From Flavobacterium sp. (lineage in GTDB: Bacteria > Bacteroidota > Bacteroidia > Flavobacteriales > Flavobacteriaceae): a DNA stretch of 40,598 nt. A model generated the notes under the pieces. It ran no database searches and was not told where the DNA came from. It saw nothing but the letters and a program-made list of their open reading frames with translations. The position numbers and the translations under genes were made by a program. The stretch spans positions 1-40,598 of the forward strand of contig JACMPO010000041.1 of assembly GCA_014377455.1 (NCBI GenBank), given 5' to 3'. This document shows, piece after piece, positions 1 to 9,511 of this stretch (its first letter is position 1; the number at the start of each line of letters is the position of its first letter).

Positions 1-223
1 GGGATAGGATAGGATAACCAAAAAACTCCTAAAACATAAACTACTTTTTTTTAATTTTAAACAATCGAGAAACTTAAGACAATAGTAAAGCAAATTAGCA
101 AAACATTACAATCAATTTGCACTCAAACAGCCACTTAAATCCGTTTTTTATTTCATAAAAAAATAAAATTACTTCATAAAAAACATTTTTAACACCAAAA
201 ACAATTTAGAATAAATTATCTAT

Positions 224-626
224 TTAGAAGCTTTAGAAGAAACATCTAATAGAAATTGGGGCTCGATGAGTCATTCTCAAATGCTGGCTCATTGTCAAAA
301 ACTATTTGACGTTGCAATTGAAAATTTGGTAATTAAAAGAAGCATTGTTAGTTACCTGTTGGGTTTAGTGATAAAAAAAACGCATAACCAAAGGAGAGAA
401 TTTCAAGAAAAATTTACCCACAGCAAAAGAATTTAAAATAACTTTCGAACTAGATTTTGAAAAAGAAAAAGCAAATCTAAAAGCAAAAATTTACGAATTA
501 GGACAAAAAGGAGAAGATGTAATAAAAGTAAAAACACATCCTTTCTTCGGAAAAATGTCTCCATCAGAGTGGGGAGTTCTTTTTTACAAACATTTAGATC
601 ATCATTTTAAACAATTTGGAGTTTAA
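224..626 (+). pseudogene. Decayed DUF1569 family gene
   Basis: Two adjacent reading frames together give a DUF1569-like protein (DinB-related four-helix fold, function unknown). The first part, from about 224, reads SMSHSQMLAHCQKLFDVAI and runs in frame to a stop at about 435. The second part, open from about 405, reads LPTAKEFKITFE and ends with HPFFGKMSPSEWGVLFYKHL and a stop at 624-626. These are the usual N-terminal and C-terminal family motifs, but they lie in different frames, so a frameshift falls near 400-411. An in-frame TAA at 212-214 sits just before the conserved part and no start codon is available, so the 5' end is also lost. I call it a pseudogene; the family assignment is from motif memory. 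Confidence 0.72.
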
Positions 627-720
627 AATTTTAAGTAAACGTCCCAAAAAGAAAGGTTACAATGCCATGTTTAAAACCTAAAAAAGTTTGGCTCTTACTA
701 TTGATTATCCTGAAAATAAA

Positions 721-756
721 TTTTTAAAAAAAGCTCCTAGTTTCCTAGAAGCTTTT
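721..756 (-). terminator. Terminator after tRNA-Leu
   Basis: On the minus strand a nine-pair stem (AGCTTCTAG with CTAGGAGCT, one G-T pair) closes a GAAA loop. It is followed by a run of T. It lies immediately 3' of the tRNA-Leu gene and fits a Rho-independent terminator. Confidence 0.8.
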
Positions 757-758
757 AG

Positions 759-838
759 TACCCGGAGCCGGAGTCGAACCGGCACGGTTTCCCACAGGTG
801 TTTGAGACCAGCGCGTCTACCAATTCCGCCATCCGGGC
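759..838 (-). tRNA. tRNA-Leu (anticodon CAA)
   Basis: Read on the minus strand, the sequence begins GCCCGGA and ends TCCGGGT plus discriminator A. This gives a seven-pair acceptor stem with a G-T pair at position 1-72. The D arm has the class II form with GGTAGACGC. The anticodon loop reads CTCAAAC, giving anticodon CAA (leucine, codon UUG). The T arm is GCCGG-TTCGACT-CCGGC, and a short extra arm precedes it. The CCA end is not encoded. The anticodon stem contains one apparent T-T mismatch (positions 28-42). A terminator hairpin follows directly. An open frame covering this gene is an artefact. Confidence 0.93.
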
Positions 839-1058
839 ATTTATGATAATTTGAAAACTTCAACTTATCAGGATGGTAGTTTGAAATTATAAATTTCATA
901 TTTTGAATAGACATTAAAACAAATTTCTTCATTTTAACGCAATTAAATTAATGTAAACTTTACACTAATTCTTTCAACACGTTGCAAATTTAAAAATTAA
1001 AATGAATTATATCTCTAAAAATACTTAAAAATATCCTTTCAGAGTCCGATTTAATTTC

Positions 1059-1066
1059 TAAATTTG
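1059..1066 (+). promoter_or_regulatory. Putative prs promoter -7 box
   Basis: TAAATTTG matches the Bacteroidetes -7 consensus TAnnTTTG, 52 bases before the prs start. No TTG -33 element stands at the usual distance, so the call rests on the -7 box and position only. Confidence 0.45.
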
Positions 1067-1117
1067 CACTTCGTTAAACTAGGGCACAACTAACTAACTA
1101 CATAACAACAAATTATA

Positions 1118-2059
1118 ATGTCACAACTGGAACCAGAAGCAAAGATTTTTGCGTGTTCGCAAAGTGTGTATTTAGCTGAACAAATAGCTGCGAAGTATGG
1201 CGTTCCACTAGGTAAAGTTACATTATCAAAATATAGTGATGGTGAATTTCAACCATCTTACGAAGAATCTATAAGAGGATTACGAGTTTTTATTGTTTGT
1301 TCAACTTTCCCTAGTGCTGATAATTTGATGGAATTGTTACTTATGATAGATGCAGCAAAAAGAGCTTCAGCACGACATGTAACAGCTGTAATTCCCTATT
1401 TTGGTTGGGCACGCCAAGACAGAAAAGATAAACCACGAGTTCCAATTGGAGCCAAGCTTGTAGCAAATTTGCTTGATGCAGCAGGAGCTACAAGAGTAAT
1501 GACAATGGATTTGCACGCAGATCAAATACAAGGTTTTTTTGAAAAGCCAGTAGATCACTTGTTTGCATCAACAATCTTTTTACCGTATGTAAAAAGTTTG
1601 AAATTAAATAATTTGACTATAGCTTCACCAGATATGGGAGGTTCAAAAAGAGCATATGCTTATTCAAAGTTTTTAGAATCAGATGTAGTTATATGTTATA
1701 AGCAGCGTAAAATTGCCAATGTAATTGATACAATGGAGTTGATAGGGGAGGTGAAAGGTAGGAATGTAATTTTAGTTGACGATATGATTGATACTGGAGG
1801 AACTTTAGCTAAAGCCGCCGACTTAATGATAGAAAAAGGAGCATTAAGCGTGAGGGCAATTTGTACACATCCTATTTTATCGGGTCAAGCATATGAAAAG
1901 ATTGAAAATTCTAAATTATTAGAATTAATTGTTACTGATTCTATCCCTTTAAAAAAGGAATCAAGAAAAATAAAAGTGGTAAGTTGTGCTCCACTTTTTG
2001 CTGAAGTAATGCACATGGTACAACACAATAATTCCATAAGTGGTAAATTTTTGATGTAA
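1118..2059 (+). CDS. prs: Ribose-phosphate pyrophosphokinase
   Basis: Makes phosphoribosyl pyrophosphate (PRPP) from ribose-5-phosphate and ATP in the cytoplasm, feeding purine, pyrimidine, NAD, histidine and tryptophan synthesis. The 313 residues match the usual family length. Visible motifs are FGWARQDRKDKPR (95-107), the metal and phosphate region DLHADQIQGFF (131-141), and the PRPP-binding loop VILVDDMIDTGGTLA (217-231). The ATG at 1118 is preceded by a short AT-rich leader. rplY follows 69 bases downstream on the same strand. The PRPP made here is also the first substrate of the his operon (hisG) about 13 kb away, though nothing in the sequence shows joint control. Confidence 0.97.
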   Translation: MSQLEPEAKIFACSQSVYLAEQIAAKYGVPLGKVTLSKYSDGEFQPSYEESIRGLRVFIVCSTFPSADNLMELLLMIDAAKRASARHVTAVIPYFGWARQDRKDKPRVPIGAKLVANLLDAAGATRVMTMDLHADQIQGFFEKPVDHLFASTIFLPYVKSLKLNNLTIASPDMGGSKRAYAYSKFLESDVVICYKQRKIANVIDTMELIGEVKGRNVILVDDMIDTGGTLAKAADLMIEKGALSVRAICTHPILSGQAYEKIENSKLLELIVTDSIPLKKESRKIKVVSCAPLFAEVMHMVQHNNSISGKFLM

Positions 2060-2128
2060 ACTATTTTTTTAAATATTTATACATTACATACAATTTAGAA
2101 TTTTTATTATTAACTATATATTTTTACA

Positions 2129-2734
2129 ATGAAATCGATTACAATTAAAGGATCACAAAGAGAAAGCGTGGGCAAAGTAGCTACAAAAGCCATACGTAAT
2201 GCTGGAATGGTTCCTTGCGTTATTTACGGAGGAAGTCAACCAATTCATTTTGCAGCAGAAATTAAAGCATTCAAATCGTTGGTTTACACTCCAAATGCGC
2301 ACACAGTTGCAATTGATTTAGGTGGAAAATCACACACTGCTATTTTGCAGGACATTCAATTTCACCCAACATCAGATGCTATTTTGCATATCGATTTTTT
2401 CGAAATTGCTGATGATAAGGAAATTACAATGGAAGTGCCTGTAAAAGTTGTTGGAACTTCACCAGGAGTACTTCTCGGAGGTGTTTTAAATTTAAATCAA
2501 CGAAGACTTAAAGTTAAAGCATTACCTAAAAACCTACCAGATTTTGTTGAAGCTAACATTAGTGAACTTCAAATGGGTAACAAGTTGTATGTTACTAAAT
2601 TAGAAACTAAGAATTTCAAATTAATTCATCCTGACAATACAGTTGTTGCGCAAGTTAAAGTATCAAGAGCCGCATTAAAGGCCGCACAAGAAGCTGCAAA
2701 AGCAGAAAAAGGTGGAGCAAAAAAGAAAAAGTAA
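2129..2734 (+). CDS. rplY: 50S ribosomal protein L25 / Ctc
   Basis: Binds 5S rRNA in the large ribosomal subunit. The 201 residues have the long CTC-type layout: an N-terminal L25 beta-barrel (about 1-92, starting [14 protein letters not shown] with CVIYGG near 30-35), then the TL5-like C-terminal beta domain (about 95-182, with [20 protein letters not shown]). A Lys/Ala-rich tail ends in KKKK. It lies directly downstream of prs, a pairing common in Bacteroidetes, and is followed by a strong terminator. The assignment is secure. Confidence 0.96.
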   Translation: MKSITIKGSQRESVGKVATKAIRNAGMVPCVIYGGSQPIHFAAEIKAFKSLVYTPNAHTVAIDLGGKSHTAILQDIQFHPTSDAILHIDFFEIADDKEITMEVPVKVVGTSPGVLLGGVLNLNQRRLKVKALPKNLPDFVEANISELQMGNKLYVTKLETKNFKLIHPDNTVVAQVKVSRAALKAAQEAAKAEKGGAKKKK

Positions 2735-2755
2735 TTTCTTTTAAATACATTATGA

Positions 2756-2781
2756 AGCATCAGGAAACTGATGCTTTTTTT
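2756..2781 (+). terminator. Terminator of prs-rplY
   Basis: The eight-pair stem AGCATCAG / CTGATGCT closes a GAAA tetraloop and is followed by seven T. It lies 22 bases after the rplY stop and is a textbook Rho-independent terminator. Confidence 0.92.
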
Positions 2782-2827
2782 ATGAAGTTTATTTTTTAGT
2801 TTTATAAATATATTTTAAATACTATTC

Positions 2828-2858
2828 AAAAAAAAACCACCCAATTTCTCGGATGGTT
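2828..2858 (-). terminator. Terminator of the TonB receptor / SGNH lipoprotein pair
   Basis: On the minus strand AACCATCC pairs with GGGTGGTT (one T-G pair) around an eight-base loop, followed by about nine T. It sits 21 bases after the stop of the SGNH lipoprotein gene. It faces the prs-rplY terminator across a short convergent spacer. Confidence 0.85.
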
Positions 2859-2879
2859 GTAATTTATAATATATTATTC

Positions 2880-4433
2880 TTAAAGCATTGCAGGAAATAA
2901 TATTCTGTATAAACCTAAATTAACTGCTTTAAAGTTTGATCCATAAGTCAAATTTATCGCTTCAAGAAATTTGTTTGCGATTAAGGCATAACCTCTAGGA
3001 CTAGGATGAACACCATCTAATGAAAAACCTCCTCCGGTAACATAAGTAGAAGTAACGTTAAAACTGTTTGCAGTATAACCTGTTGTAGCTACTTGATTTA
3101 ACACAGCATTTGCATCAACAAATGCTAAGCCTTTCGAAGTTGCCAAAGCTTGGATAGTTGCGTTGAAAGCATCAGTTGCAGTTTTGACTTCTGCGGTTTC
3201 AACTGCTGTTAAAGTTGTATTATCCTGCATTGGATAAGATACTCCAATTGTGTTAAATGGTGATGGTGCACCAGATTGGGTTGTTCCAATAATTGTTCTT
3301 GCAGTTAATAAAATATAATCTTTAGTAGCCATGGCATTAGTTGCATGTCTTGCTTGTCCATAAATACTGCCTAAATACCCAGCAGTTTGCGCACCCAATG
3401 TTGGAGTTAAAGCTGCAGTAATTTGGGCAGAAATATTTAATAAAGATTCATCTTTAATTAGTAATGGATTTTTTTCAATTGTTGTAGGGTTTCCATCATC
3501 AGCAACCAGGGTTTGGAATCTAGTTGGCAATCCATTTGCTGTTAACGCTGCATTTATTCCTCCAAATAATTGGTTTAATTGTCCAGCACTTGCAACAGGT
3601 AATCCAGGAATCGCATCTGTAGGAACTGTAGTGAAAAATGGAACCGATGTTACATAAGGAATATTTGCTAGTACACCTTTTGCCCCACCACCAGTTAACG
3701 ATGTTACCAATTGCGAATATACGTTAGCAAAAACATTTGTATTTGTTATATCATTAGGACCATAAGTTGCAGGATTTAAATTTGCTAATTGATTAACCCC
3801 AGTTCCACCAGAAGTAGCATAACTCAAAACATCGTTATTCCCAATCCATAACGAAAAGAAAGTTGGGTTTTGAGCAGTAGCATCACCTATTATAGTAGCA
3901 GTATTAGAAGATGCAAATCGAACATAATAAGGATTTGCTTGACCAGTTAAAACTCCTGCTGGATTACCATATCCAGGTGCAAGTAAATGAAAACTTTTAG
4001 CACCAGGAACACCCATATTATTGAAAGGACCAGTCAAATGATTTGTTATTTCAGTTGTGATTGTACCCGAAACTGGTGCTGGACCCGTGCCGTTAAAATA
4101 TAATCTTGGACCTTGAATTTGTGTGCCTCCAAAAAGTAATCCTCCAATATTATCAGCTGTAAAAGGAATTTTAAATTCGCCACCACCAACTTTTGAGAAT
4201 TGGTCTGCTAATATTGCTGGATACGACCCTTTTTGTCCTTCAATAAAAAGTGCACCGTCACTGTAACCAGATGTTAAAGAGTTTCCCACAGAAACATATT
4301 TTGAAAAATCAGCTGTACCAGAAGTCAATGGTAGCCCATCGGATGTGTTATTGACTACGACGTCATCATTTTTTTCACTACAAGCAACCACAGTTAATGA
4401 AACTAGAAGTAGCCATTTGATATTTTTTATCAT
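2880..4433 (-). CDS. SGNH/GDSL-hydrolase lipoprotein
   Basis: A 517-residue lipoprotein: signal peptide, then lipobox VVAC with the lipidated Cys at 18. SGNH hydrolase blocks are visible: block I as SVGNSLTSGYSDG with Ser52 the likely nucleophile (GNSL rather than GDSL), block III as WIGNND near 198, and block V as DGVHPSPRGY with Asp473 and His476. The family are esterases or lipases; the substrate here is unknown. No Asp/Glu-rich surface-export signal stands directly after the Cys (SEKNDD is only partly acidic), so the side of the outer membrane is uncertain. It follows the TonB-dependent receptor gene by 27 bases, so the two are probably one operon. The enzyme may release a ligand that the receptor imports, which is inference. 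Confidence 0.86.
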   Translation of the reverse strand: MIKNIKWLLLVSLTVVACSEKNDDVVVNNTSDGLPLTSGTADFSKYVSVGNSLTSGYSDGALFIEGQKGSYPAILADQFSKVGGGEFKIPFTADNIGGLLFGGTQIQGPRLYFNGTGPAPVSGTITTEITNHLTGPFNNMGVPGAKSFHLLAPGYGNPAGVLTGQANPYYVRFASSNTATIIGDATAQNPTFFSLWIGNNDVLSYATSGGTGVNQLANLNPATYGPNDITNTNVFANVYSQLVTSLTGGGAKGVLANIPYVTSVPFFTTVPTDAIPGLPVASAGQLNQLFGGINAALTANGLPTRFQTLVADDGNPTTIEKNPLLIKDESLLNISAQITAALTPTLGAQTAGYLGSIYGQARHATNAMATKDYILLTARTIIGTTQSGAPSPFNTIGVSYPMQDNTTLTAVETAEVKTATDAFNATIQALATSKGLAFVDANAVLNQVATTGYTANSFNVTSTYVTGGGFSLDGVHPSPRGYALIANKFLEAINLTYGSNFKAVNLGLYRILFPAML

Positions 4434-4460
4434 GTTATTATATTTTTATATTATTCTAAA

Positions 4461-7337
4461 TTACGGATTAATTGTCCAAGAAACAAAATATTGTTGTCCT
4501 ATTGCACCAGCTCCTAAAACTTGTCTGTATTCTTTCCCACCAATATTTGCTGCACCAATTTTAAAGGTAGATTTTATCTTAGGAAAAGAATAATTCATTT
4601 GTGCATCAAAAACTGTAGCTGCAGCAATCATACCGTCAGCAAATGTTGATTGCCATAAGTATTCACTATTCCATCTTCCAGATAAATTAAATCCAAAATT
4701 TTTGAATAGTTTGTCGTTACTAATAGAAGCTTTAACTCTATGTTTTGGGGTATTAAAACCAGCTTCAAAACTTGGATCTTTATCTTGATCAAAATTAAAT
4801 TGTGCGTAGTTATAATTTGCTCCAAATTCAAAGTTGTAAATAATTTTTTTTGATAATCCAACTCCAAATCCTAAAGATTTAATTTCAAGATTTGTATTTG
4901 TATACAATTGATAAGCTCTAAAATTTCCGTTTCCTAGAGCATGTAACGATTGAACTGCTGGATTTGTAGCATAAGTTGGCGCACCTTGAACAAAATCAAA
5001 AGTTTCGCTTGCAGTTCCATATTTTGGAGCCACAACTGTTAAGTTACCAATAAAATTATTATAAGTATTATAATATCCATTTATATCAATAGAAAAATCT
5101 TTGATTTGACCTCTATATCCAAGTTCAATTGCTTTCACCGTTTCTGGCTTTACATAATCAACATTTGTTTTTCTTAATAATGCAGCTGCACCAGGAGTAT
5201 TTCCAGGATTTGCTGCAGCAAATGCTGCAAACGCATCTACAGAGGCTTTAGTATATGAATTAAAATATGCGTTATTACCATTCATCACAACTGTAGCACC
5301 ACCTGCATAAGCCTGTCCTACAGCAGTATTTACTGGTAAAGTTTCACTAAATCGAGTTAAGTTGTCTGGAGCTGAACCAATAAGCACTGCATTACCAACA
5401 TTAAAGCCAATGTATTGATCTTGAGTAGTTGGATTTCTAAAACCTGTTTGAAACGAACCTCTAAAATTGTGGTTTTTCTTTTCTCCAGCAGAATAAACTG
5501 CCGAAACTCTTGGAGAGAAATTTCCATTGAAATTTTTTGATTTGTCATATCTAACAGAACCAGTAAATTTTAATCTGTCTTCTAATAATTTCTTTTGAAC
5601 CTGAGTATAAAAACCATAATCGTTGTAATTTATTTTGCTGTCTTTATCTGTGTAGATTCTGCCATGAGAATTCAATTCGTACAATCTATAAGATCCTCCA
5701 ACTTGAATTTCTGCAAATTTTATAATGTCTTTAAAGTTATAATTGGCGTCCGAATGATACATATGGGAATTATCAACAAGTTTTGATCCTGATAATACAT
5801 CTGGATTAGAAATTACTTTATTAAAAGCAGCATTGTAAGCATCTGTTCCGGGAATTAATCGGCCAGTATCAGCAACGGTTCTAGCAGCAGCATGAGCTTG
5901 TTCTGGGGTTGCACCTAAAAGTGTCGATTGAACATATGCTCCAGCGTATTGACCAAACCAAACATTATCTGATTTCCACTCTCTATTTACATTTATGGCA
6001 GTAAATAACATATCGTAAGATTTACCTCCGTCTTCTGTAGTAGTATATCCTCTAACAAAAAAGTTTTTCCCTTTAAATTCTAATTTATGTTGTTGCATAA
6101 AAAAGTTATTTAAATAATATCTGTTTGCACCTTGATAAACGGTATTTCCAAATCCAAATTTACTTTGCCAGATAATTTCTAGTTTTTCATTGCCAAAAGG
6201 TCTTGCATGAAACGAAAAGTCAATTTTTGCATTCTTAACTTTGTTGTCAGTTAAATCGGTTTCATTATACCCAGTTCTGCTTACATTTGAGTTTGGTAAA
6301 ATTGCATTAAATGCAGCAAATTGTGTTGGATTGATTGCCCCAGCTGCTAATAAGCCTCCAGCAACAGCCTTAATATTAGTAGAAACTTCGTCTCCGTAAA
6401 CATTTAGCCCATTATAGTTAGGATTTGATCTGGTATTGCCAGTTATTTTTCCATTTTGATATTCATCATAATCGGTTGCATACCAATCAGTACCTTTAAG
6501 AAAAGTAAAATTTGCTTTTGCAGCAAAATAGGGGTTGAATGCTTTTGCAATTCTAACACCGTAGTCATAAAATTCGTTATTTCCTGCTGCTTTTTGAGAA
6601 GTTTGACCATATTTTGCATAAGCTGTAACGCCTTGACTTGTGAAAGGACTTTTGCTGTTCATAAATAAAATTCCATTAAAAGCATTTGCACCATAAAGTG
6701 CAGACGATGCACCTGGGAGAAGCTCTACACTTTGAATATCTATTTCAGAGACTCCAACTAAATTTCCTAAAACAAAATTTAAAAGTGGCGATGAATTATC
6801 CATCCCATCAACTAATTGCATGAAACGCGTATTGGCTACTGTAGCAAAACCACGAGTGTTAATAGACTTAAAAGACAAACTACTGGTATTCATTTGAACT
6901 TCTTTCAAGTTTTCCAATCCATCATAAAAAGTTGGTGAAGCCGATTTTTTAATGTCTTTAATTCCAAACCGTTCAATGGTAACTGGCGATTCTTTAACTC
7001 GTTCTGGTGTTCGTGATGCTGCAACTACTATCTCATCAAGAGTGGTATCTTCTGTGCCCATCACAAAATTTAAAGACTGGTTACTAGATGATACTTGAAT
7101 TTTTTGGGTTGCAAGTCCTACACTTGTTACTTGTACTGAAAAAGGAGGTTTTTTTGATGTTTTTAAAGTAAATTTTCCGTCAGAATCAGAAATTGTTCCG
7201 GATGACTCACCTACAATTTTGACATTTGCACCAGCAACTGGTTCATTTTTGCTGTCTTTGATTGAACCTGAAATTGAACTTTGCGCAAACGAAATGCTAC
7301 AAAAAAACAAAGTCATGATAAAGTAATAAATTTTCAT
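4461..7337 (-). CDS. TonB-dependent outer-membrane receptor
   Basis: A 958-residue outer-membrane transporter energised by TonB. In order: signal peptide (about 1-18, ending SFAQ), a carboxypeptidase-regulatory-like beta-sandwich (about 20-95, GSIKDSKNEPVAGANVKIVG), a junction TTLDEIVVAASRTPERV that may hold the TonB box, a plug (about 110-230, with ELLPGASSALYGANAFNGI), and a long beta-barrel with many aromatic, alternating strands. The Ala-rich barrel loops (for example AAFAAANPGNTPGAAALL) could be extracellular. It lacks the paired SusD lipoprotein; its partner is the SGNH lipoprotein 27 bases downstream. The chain ends VSWTINP instead of the usual terminal Phe. Ligand unknown. Confidence 0.93.
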   Translation of the reverse strand: MKIYYFIMTLFFCSISFAQSSISGSIKDSKNEPVAGANVKIVGESSGTISDSDGKFTLKTSKKPPFSVQVTSVGLATQKIQVSSSNQSLNFVMGTEDTTLDEIVVAASRTPERVKESPVTIERFGIKDIKKSASPTFYDGLENLKEVQMNTSSLSFKSINTRGFATVANTRFMQLVDGMDNSSPLLNFVLGNLVGVSEIDIQSVELLPGASSALYGANAFNGILFMNSKSPFTSQGVTAYAKYGQTSQKAAGNNEFYDYGVRIAKAFNPYFAAKANFTFLKGTDWYATDYDEYQNGKITGNTRSNPNYNGLNVYGDEVSTNIKAVAGGLLAAGAINPTQFAAFNAILPNSNVSRTGYNETDLTDNKVKNAKIDFSFHARPFGNEKLEIIWQSKFGFGNTVYQGANRYYLNNFFMQQHKLEFKGKNFFVRGYTTTEDGGKSYDMLFTAINVNREWKSDNVWFGQYAGAYVQSTLLGATPEQAHAAARTVADTGRLIPGTDAYNAAFNKVISNPDVLSGSKLVDNSHMYHSDANYNFKDIIKFAEIQVGGSYRLYELNSHGRIYTDKDSKINYNDYGFYTQVQKKLLEDRLKFTGSVRYDKSKNFNGNFSPRVSAVYSAGEKKNHNFRGSFQTGFRNPTTQDQYIGFNVGNAVLIGSAPDNLTRFSETLPVNTAVGQAYAGGATVVMNGNNAYFNSYTKASVDAFAAFAAANPGNTPGAAALLRKTNVDYVKPETVKAIELGYRGQIKDFSIDINGYYNTYNNFIGNLTVVAPKYGTASETFDFVQGAPTYATNPAVQSLHALGNGNFRAYQLYTNTNLEIKSLGFGVGLSKKIIYNFEFGANYNYAQFNFDQDKDPSFEAGFNTPKHRVKASISNDKLFKNFGFNLSGRWNSEYLWQSTFADGMIAAATVFDAQMNYSFPKIKSTFKIGAANIGGKEYRQVLGAGAIGQQYFVSWTINP

Positions 7338-7365
7338 TGGTTATAATTTTGTTGGTTTATACCTC

Positions 7366-7373
7366 CAAAAATA
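7366..7373 (-). promoter_or_regulatory. Putative -7 box for the TonB receptor operon
   Basis: On the minus strand TATTTTTG fits TAnnTTTG, 29 bases before the receptor start. No clear TTG -33 element was found. The rest of the spacer 7374-7577 is AT-rich with nothing else I can support. Confidence 0.45.
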
Positions 7374-7577
7374 TAATTAATTTTTATATTATCATTAAAA
7401 GCATCTATTAATTTAAGTATTGCTAATAATAGATTCTATTTTTTATATTTATGATAATTATAAATTTTTAAGTTTTTCTTAACATTTTCCTATTTTATCT
7501 CAAAAAAATACTATGAATACCTACTAAATCAAAAAAATATTACATTAATGTTAAAAATTTATGATTTAATCTTGAAC

Positions 7578-7610
7578 AAAAAAAAACGCGTCAATTGTAA
7601 TATTGACACG
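7578..7610 (-). terminator. Terminator of the bacilliredoxin gene
   Basis: On the minus strand CGTGTCAA pairs with TTGACGCG (one T-G pair) around an eight-base loop, followed by nine T. It lies 24 bases past the bacilliredoxin stop codon. Confidence 0.85.
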
Positions 7611-7633
7611 ATTTTAAATGTAATTTAAAATTT

Positions 7634-8044
7634 TTAACAGAATTCAGCGTAGGCGTCTCTCAAGTTTTCTGCAATCATTTCTGCAGGACGACCTTCAATG
7701 TGGTGACGTTCTAGCATGTGAACCAATTCTCCGTTTTTGAATAATGCCATACTAGGTGACGATGGAGGAAATGGGAACATTTGTTCTCTCGCAGCATCAA
7801 CAGCATCTTTGTCAACACCAGCAAAAACAGTTACCAAATGGTCTGGTTTTTTTGCTCCGTCTAAACTCATTTTTGCTCCCGGACGGGCATTTCTTGCGGC
7901 ACAACCACAAACCGAATTTACAACTACAAGTGTTGTTCCTGTTGCTTTAATAGCATTTTTTACGTCTTCTGCATTGTATAAATCTTGAAAACCAGCGTCT
8001 GAAAGTTCTGCTCTCATTGGTTTTACCATTTCATCTGGATACAT
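7634..8044 (-). CDS. BrxA/BrxB-family bacilliredoxin
   Basis: A 136-residue cytoplasmic thioredoxin-fold protein of the YphP/YqiW family (DUF1094). In Firmicutes these remove bacillithiol from oxidised proteins. The family Cys-Gly-Cys active site is visible in [14 protein letters not shown] (Cys46, Cys48), followed by the conserved stretches [10 protein letters not shown] and [14 protein letters not shown] and the C-terminal HHIEGRPA. Full length. It stands alone between two operons with its own terminator. Whether this organism makes bacillithiol cannot be told from the window, so the redox partner is inferred from family knowledge only. Confidence 0.93.
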   Translation of the reverse strand: MYPDEMVKPMRAELSDAGFQDLYNAEDVKNAIKATGTTLVVVNSVCGCAARNARPGAKMSLDGAKKPDHLVTVFAGVDKDAVDAAREQMFPFPPSSPSMALFKNGELVHMLERHHIEGRPAEMIAENLRDAYAEFC

Positions 8045-8168
8045 ATTTTTTGTTATTTAATATTTGTAATAAATTTTTGATTTTAAAAAATCCTCTGTAA
8101 AGATACTTAGAATTTCATTTTTTTACTTTAAAGAAATCATAAAGATTTGTTATGGTGACATTGGAAAA

Positions 8169-8762
8169 TTATTTTGGTGTACTTCTACTTTTTAAAATAG
8201 ATTCTACATTTTGCAACGAAAATCCCTTTACTTGCAATAAAAGCAAATAATGATACATTAAATCAGCGGCTTCGTTTAAAAACAAATTGGCGTTATCGTC
8301 TTTGGCTTCAATGATCAATTCTACAGCTTCTTCACCCACTTTTTGAGCGACTTTATTAATTCCTTTTTGAACTAATGAAACCGTATAGGAGTTGGAATCA
8401 TTACTCTTAATTCGGTCTTTTAAGATGTTTTCCAGATGATATAAAAAGGTGTTTTCTTCATTTGCAAAACAGGACATTGTTCCATTATGGCATGTTGGTC
8501 CTGATGGTTTTGCCATAATCAAAATCGTATCTTTGTCGCAATCTTCATATACTGAAATGACTTCCAAGTAATTACCTGACGTTTCGCCTTTGGTCCATAA
8601 TCTATTTTTACTTCTGCTGAAAAAAGTTACGCGATTTTCAAGTTTTGTTTTTTTATAAGCTTCGCTATTCATATAACCCAACATCAACACTTGCAAGGTT
8701 TGAAAATCCTGAATAATTACAGGAATTAATTCGTCGTTTGATTTGTTAAAATTTAAAGACAT
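8169..8762 (-). CDS. hisIE: Phosphoribosyl-AMP cyclohydrolase / phosphoribosyl-ATP pyrophosphatase
   Basis: Bifunctional enzyme for steps 2 and 3 of histidine synthesis. Residues 1 to about 110 are the HisI cyclohydrolase, with [16 protein letters not shown] and the metal-binding cluster DCDKD followed by [12 protein letters not shown]. Residues about 112-197 are the HisE pyrophosphatase, with [15 protein letters not shown] and [13 protein letters not shown]. At 197 residues it has the normal fused length. It is the last gene of the operon and overlaps the end of hisF by 10 bases. No convincing terminator follows in the 124-base spacer before the bacilliredoxin gene. Confidence 0.97.
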   Translation of the reverse strand: MSLNFNKSNDELIPVIIQDFQTLQVLMLGYMNSEAYKKTKLENRVTFFSRSKNRLWTKGETSGNYLEVISVYEDCDKDTILIMAKPSGPTCHNGTMSCFANEENTFLYHLENILKDRIKSNDSNSYTVSLVQKGINKVAQKVGEEAVELIIEAKDDNANLFLNEAADLMYHYLLLLQVKGFSLQNVESILKSRSTPK

Positions 8763-9511
8763 CTGACAGGTATATTTTGAGTTTGTAAATAGTTTTTTAA
8801 TTCTGAAATTGAGATTTCATTGTAATGAAAAATACTAGCAGCTAATCCAGCACTGGCATCAGTTTTTTGAAATAATTTGGCAAAATCTTCAATATTTCCT
8901 GCGCCACCAGATGCAATTACTGGAATGGATACTGCTTTGCTGATTTGGTCAGTAATTTTTAGGGCAAACCCATTTTTTTCACCATCATTATCCATCGATG
9001 TCAAAAGAATTTCGCCAGCGCCTAATTCGGTTACTTTTTTCGCCCAATCAATCGCTTTCCAACTGGTTTTTTCAGTACCTCCTTTTACGAAAACATGCCA
9101 ATCATTTTCCACTAATTTTATATCCATAGCAACCACGACAAATTGACTTCCGAATTCATTAGCCAAATCAGTAATTAAAGTTGGATTTCTTACAGCCGAC
9201 GAATTTATACTGACTTTATCCGCACCATTTTCAACTAAGATTTTAGCTTCTGCAACCGAATTAATTCCGCCACCAACAGTAAAAGGAATACTTATTTTAT
9301 GAGCAATTTGATTAACTAAATCGGCCAACGTTTTTCGGTTTTCTAATGTAGCAGAAATGTCTAAAAAAACTAATTCATCAGCGCCATTTTCAGAATAAAA
9401 TTGTGCTAATTCCAGCGGATTTCCAGCATCTTTCAATCCTTCAAATTGAATACCTTTTACTACGCGACCGTTTTTAATATCCAAACACGGAATAATTCTT
9501 TTTTTTAACAT
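8753..9511 (-). CDS. hisF: Imidazole glycerol phosphate synthase, cyclase subunit
   Basis: TIM-barrel subunit that joins ammonia from HisH with PRFAR to give imidazole glycerol phosphate and AICAR. The catalytic Asp11 is visible in [12 protein letters not shown] and the second acid in VVAMDIKL near 130. Phosphate-binding loops appear as GGGINS and IASGGAGN. At 252 residues it has the usual length. The start overlaps the hisA stop by 7 bases and the end overlaps hisIE by 10, consistent with translational coupling in one mRNA. Confidence 0.97.
   Translation of the reverse strand: MLKKRIIPCLDIKNGRVVKGIQFEGLKDAGNPLELAQFYSENGADELVFLDISATLENRKTLADLVNQIAHKISIPFTVGGGINSVAEAKILVENGADKVSINSSAVRNPTLITDLANEFGSQFVVVAMDIKLVENDWHVFVKGGTEKTSWKAIDWAKKVTELGAGEILLTSMDNDGEKNGFALKITDQISKAVSIPVIASGGAGNIEDFAKLFQKTDASAGLAASIFHYNEISISELKNYLQTQNIPVRCL

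Noticed and set aside
1..19. Threefold GGATA tandem at the window start
   Set aside because: Only three short units at an edge; nothing shows a longer array.
705..932. Minus-strand 75-codon frame
   Set aside because: It covers the tRNA-Leu gene and its translation (PDGGIGRRAGLKH) is the well-known false peptide of tRNA-Leu genes.
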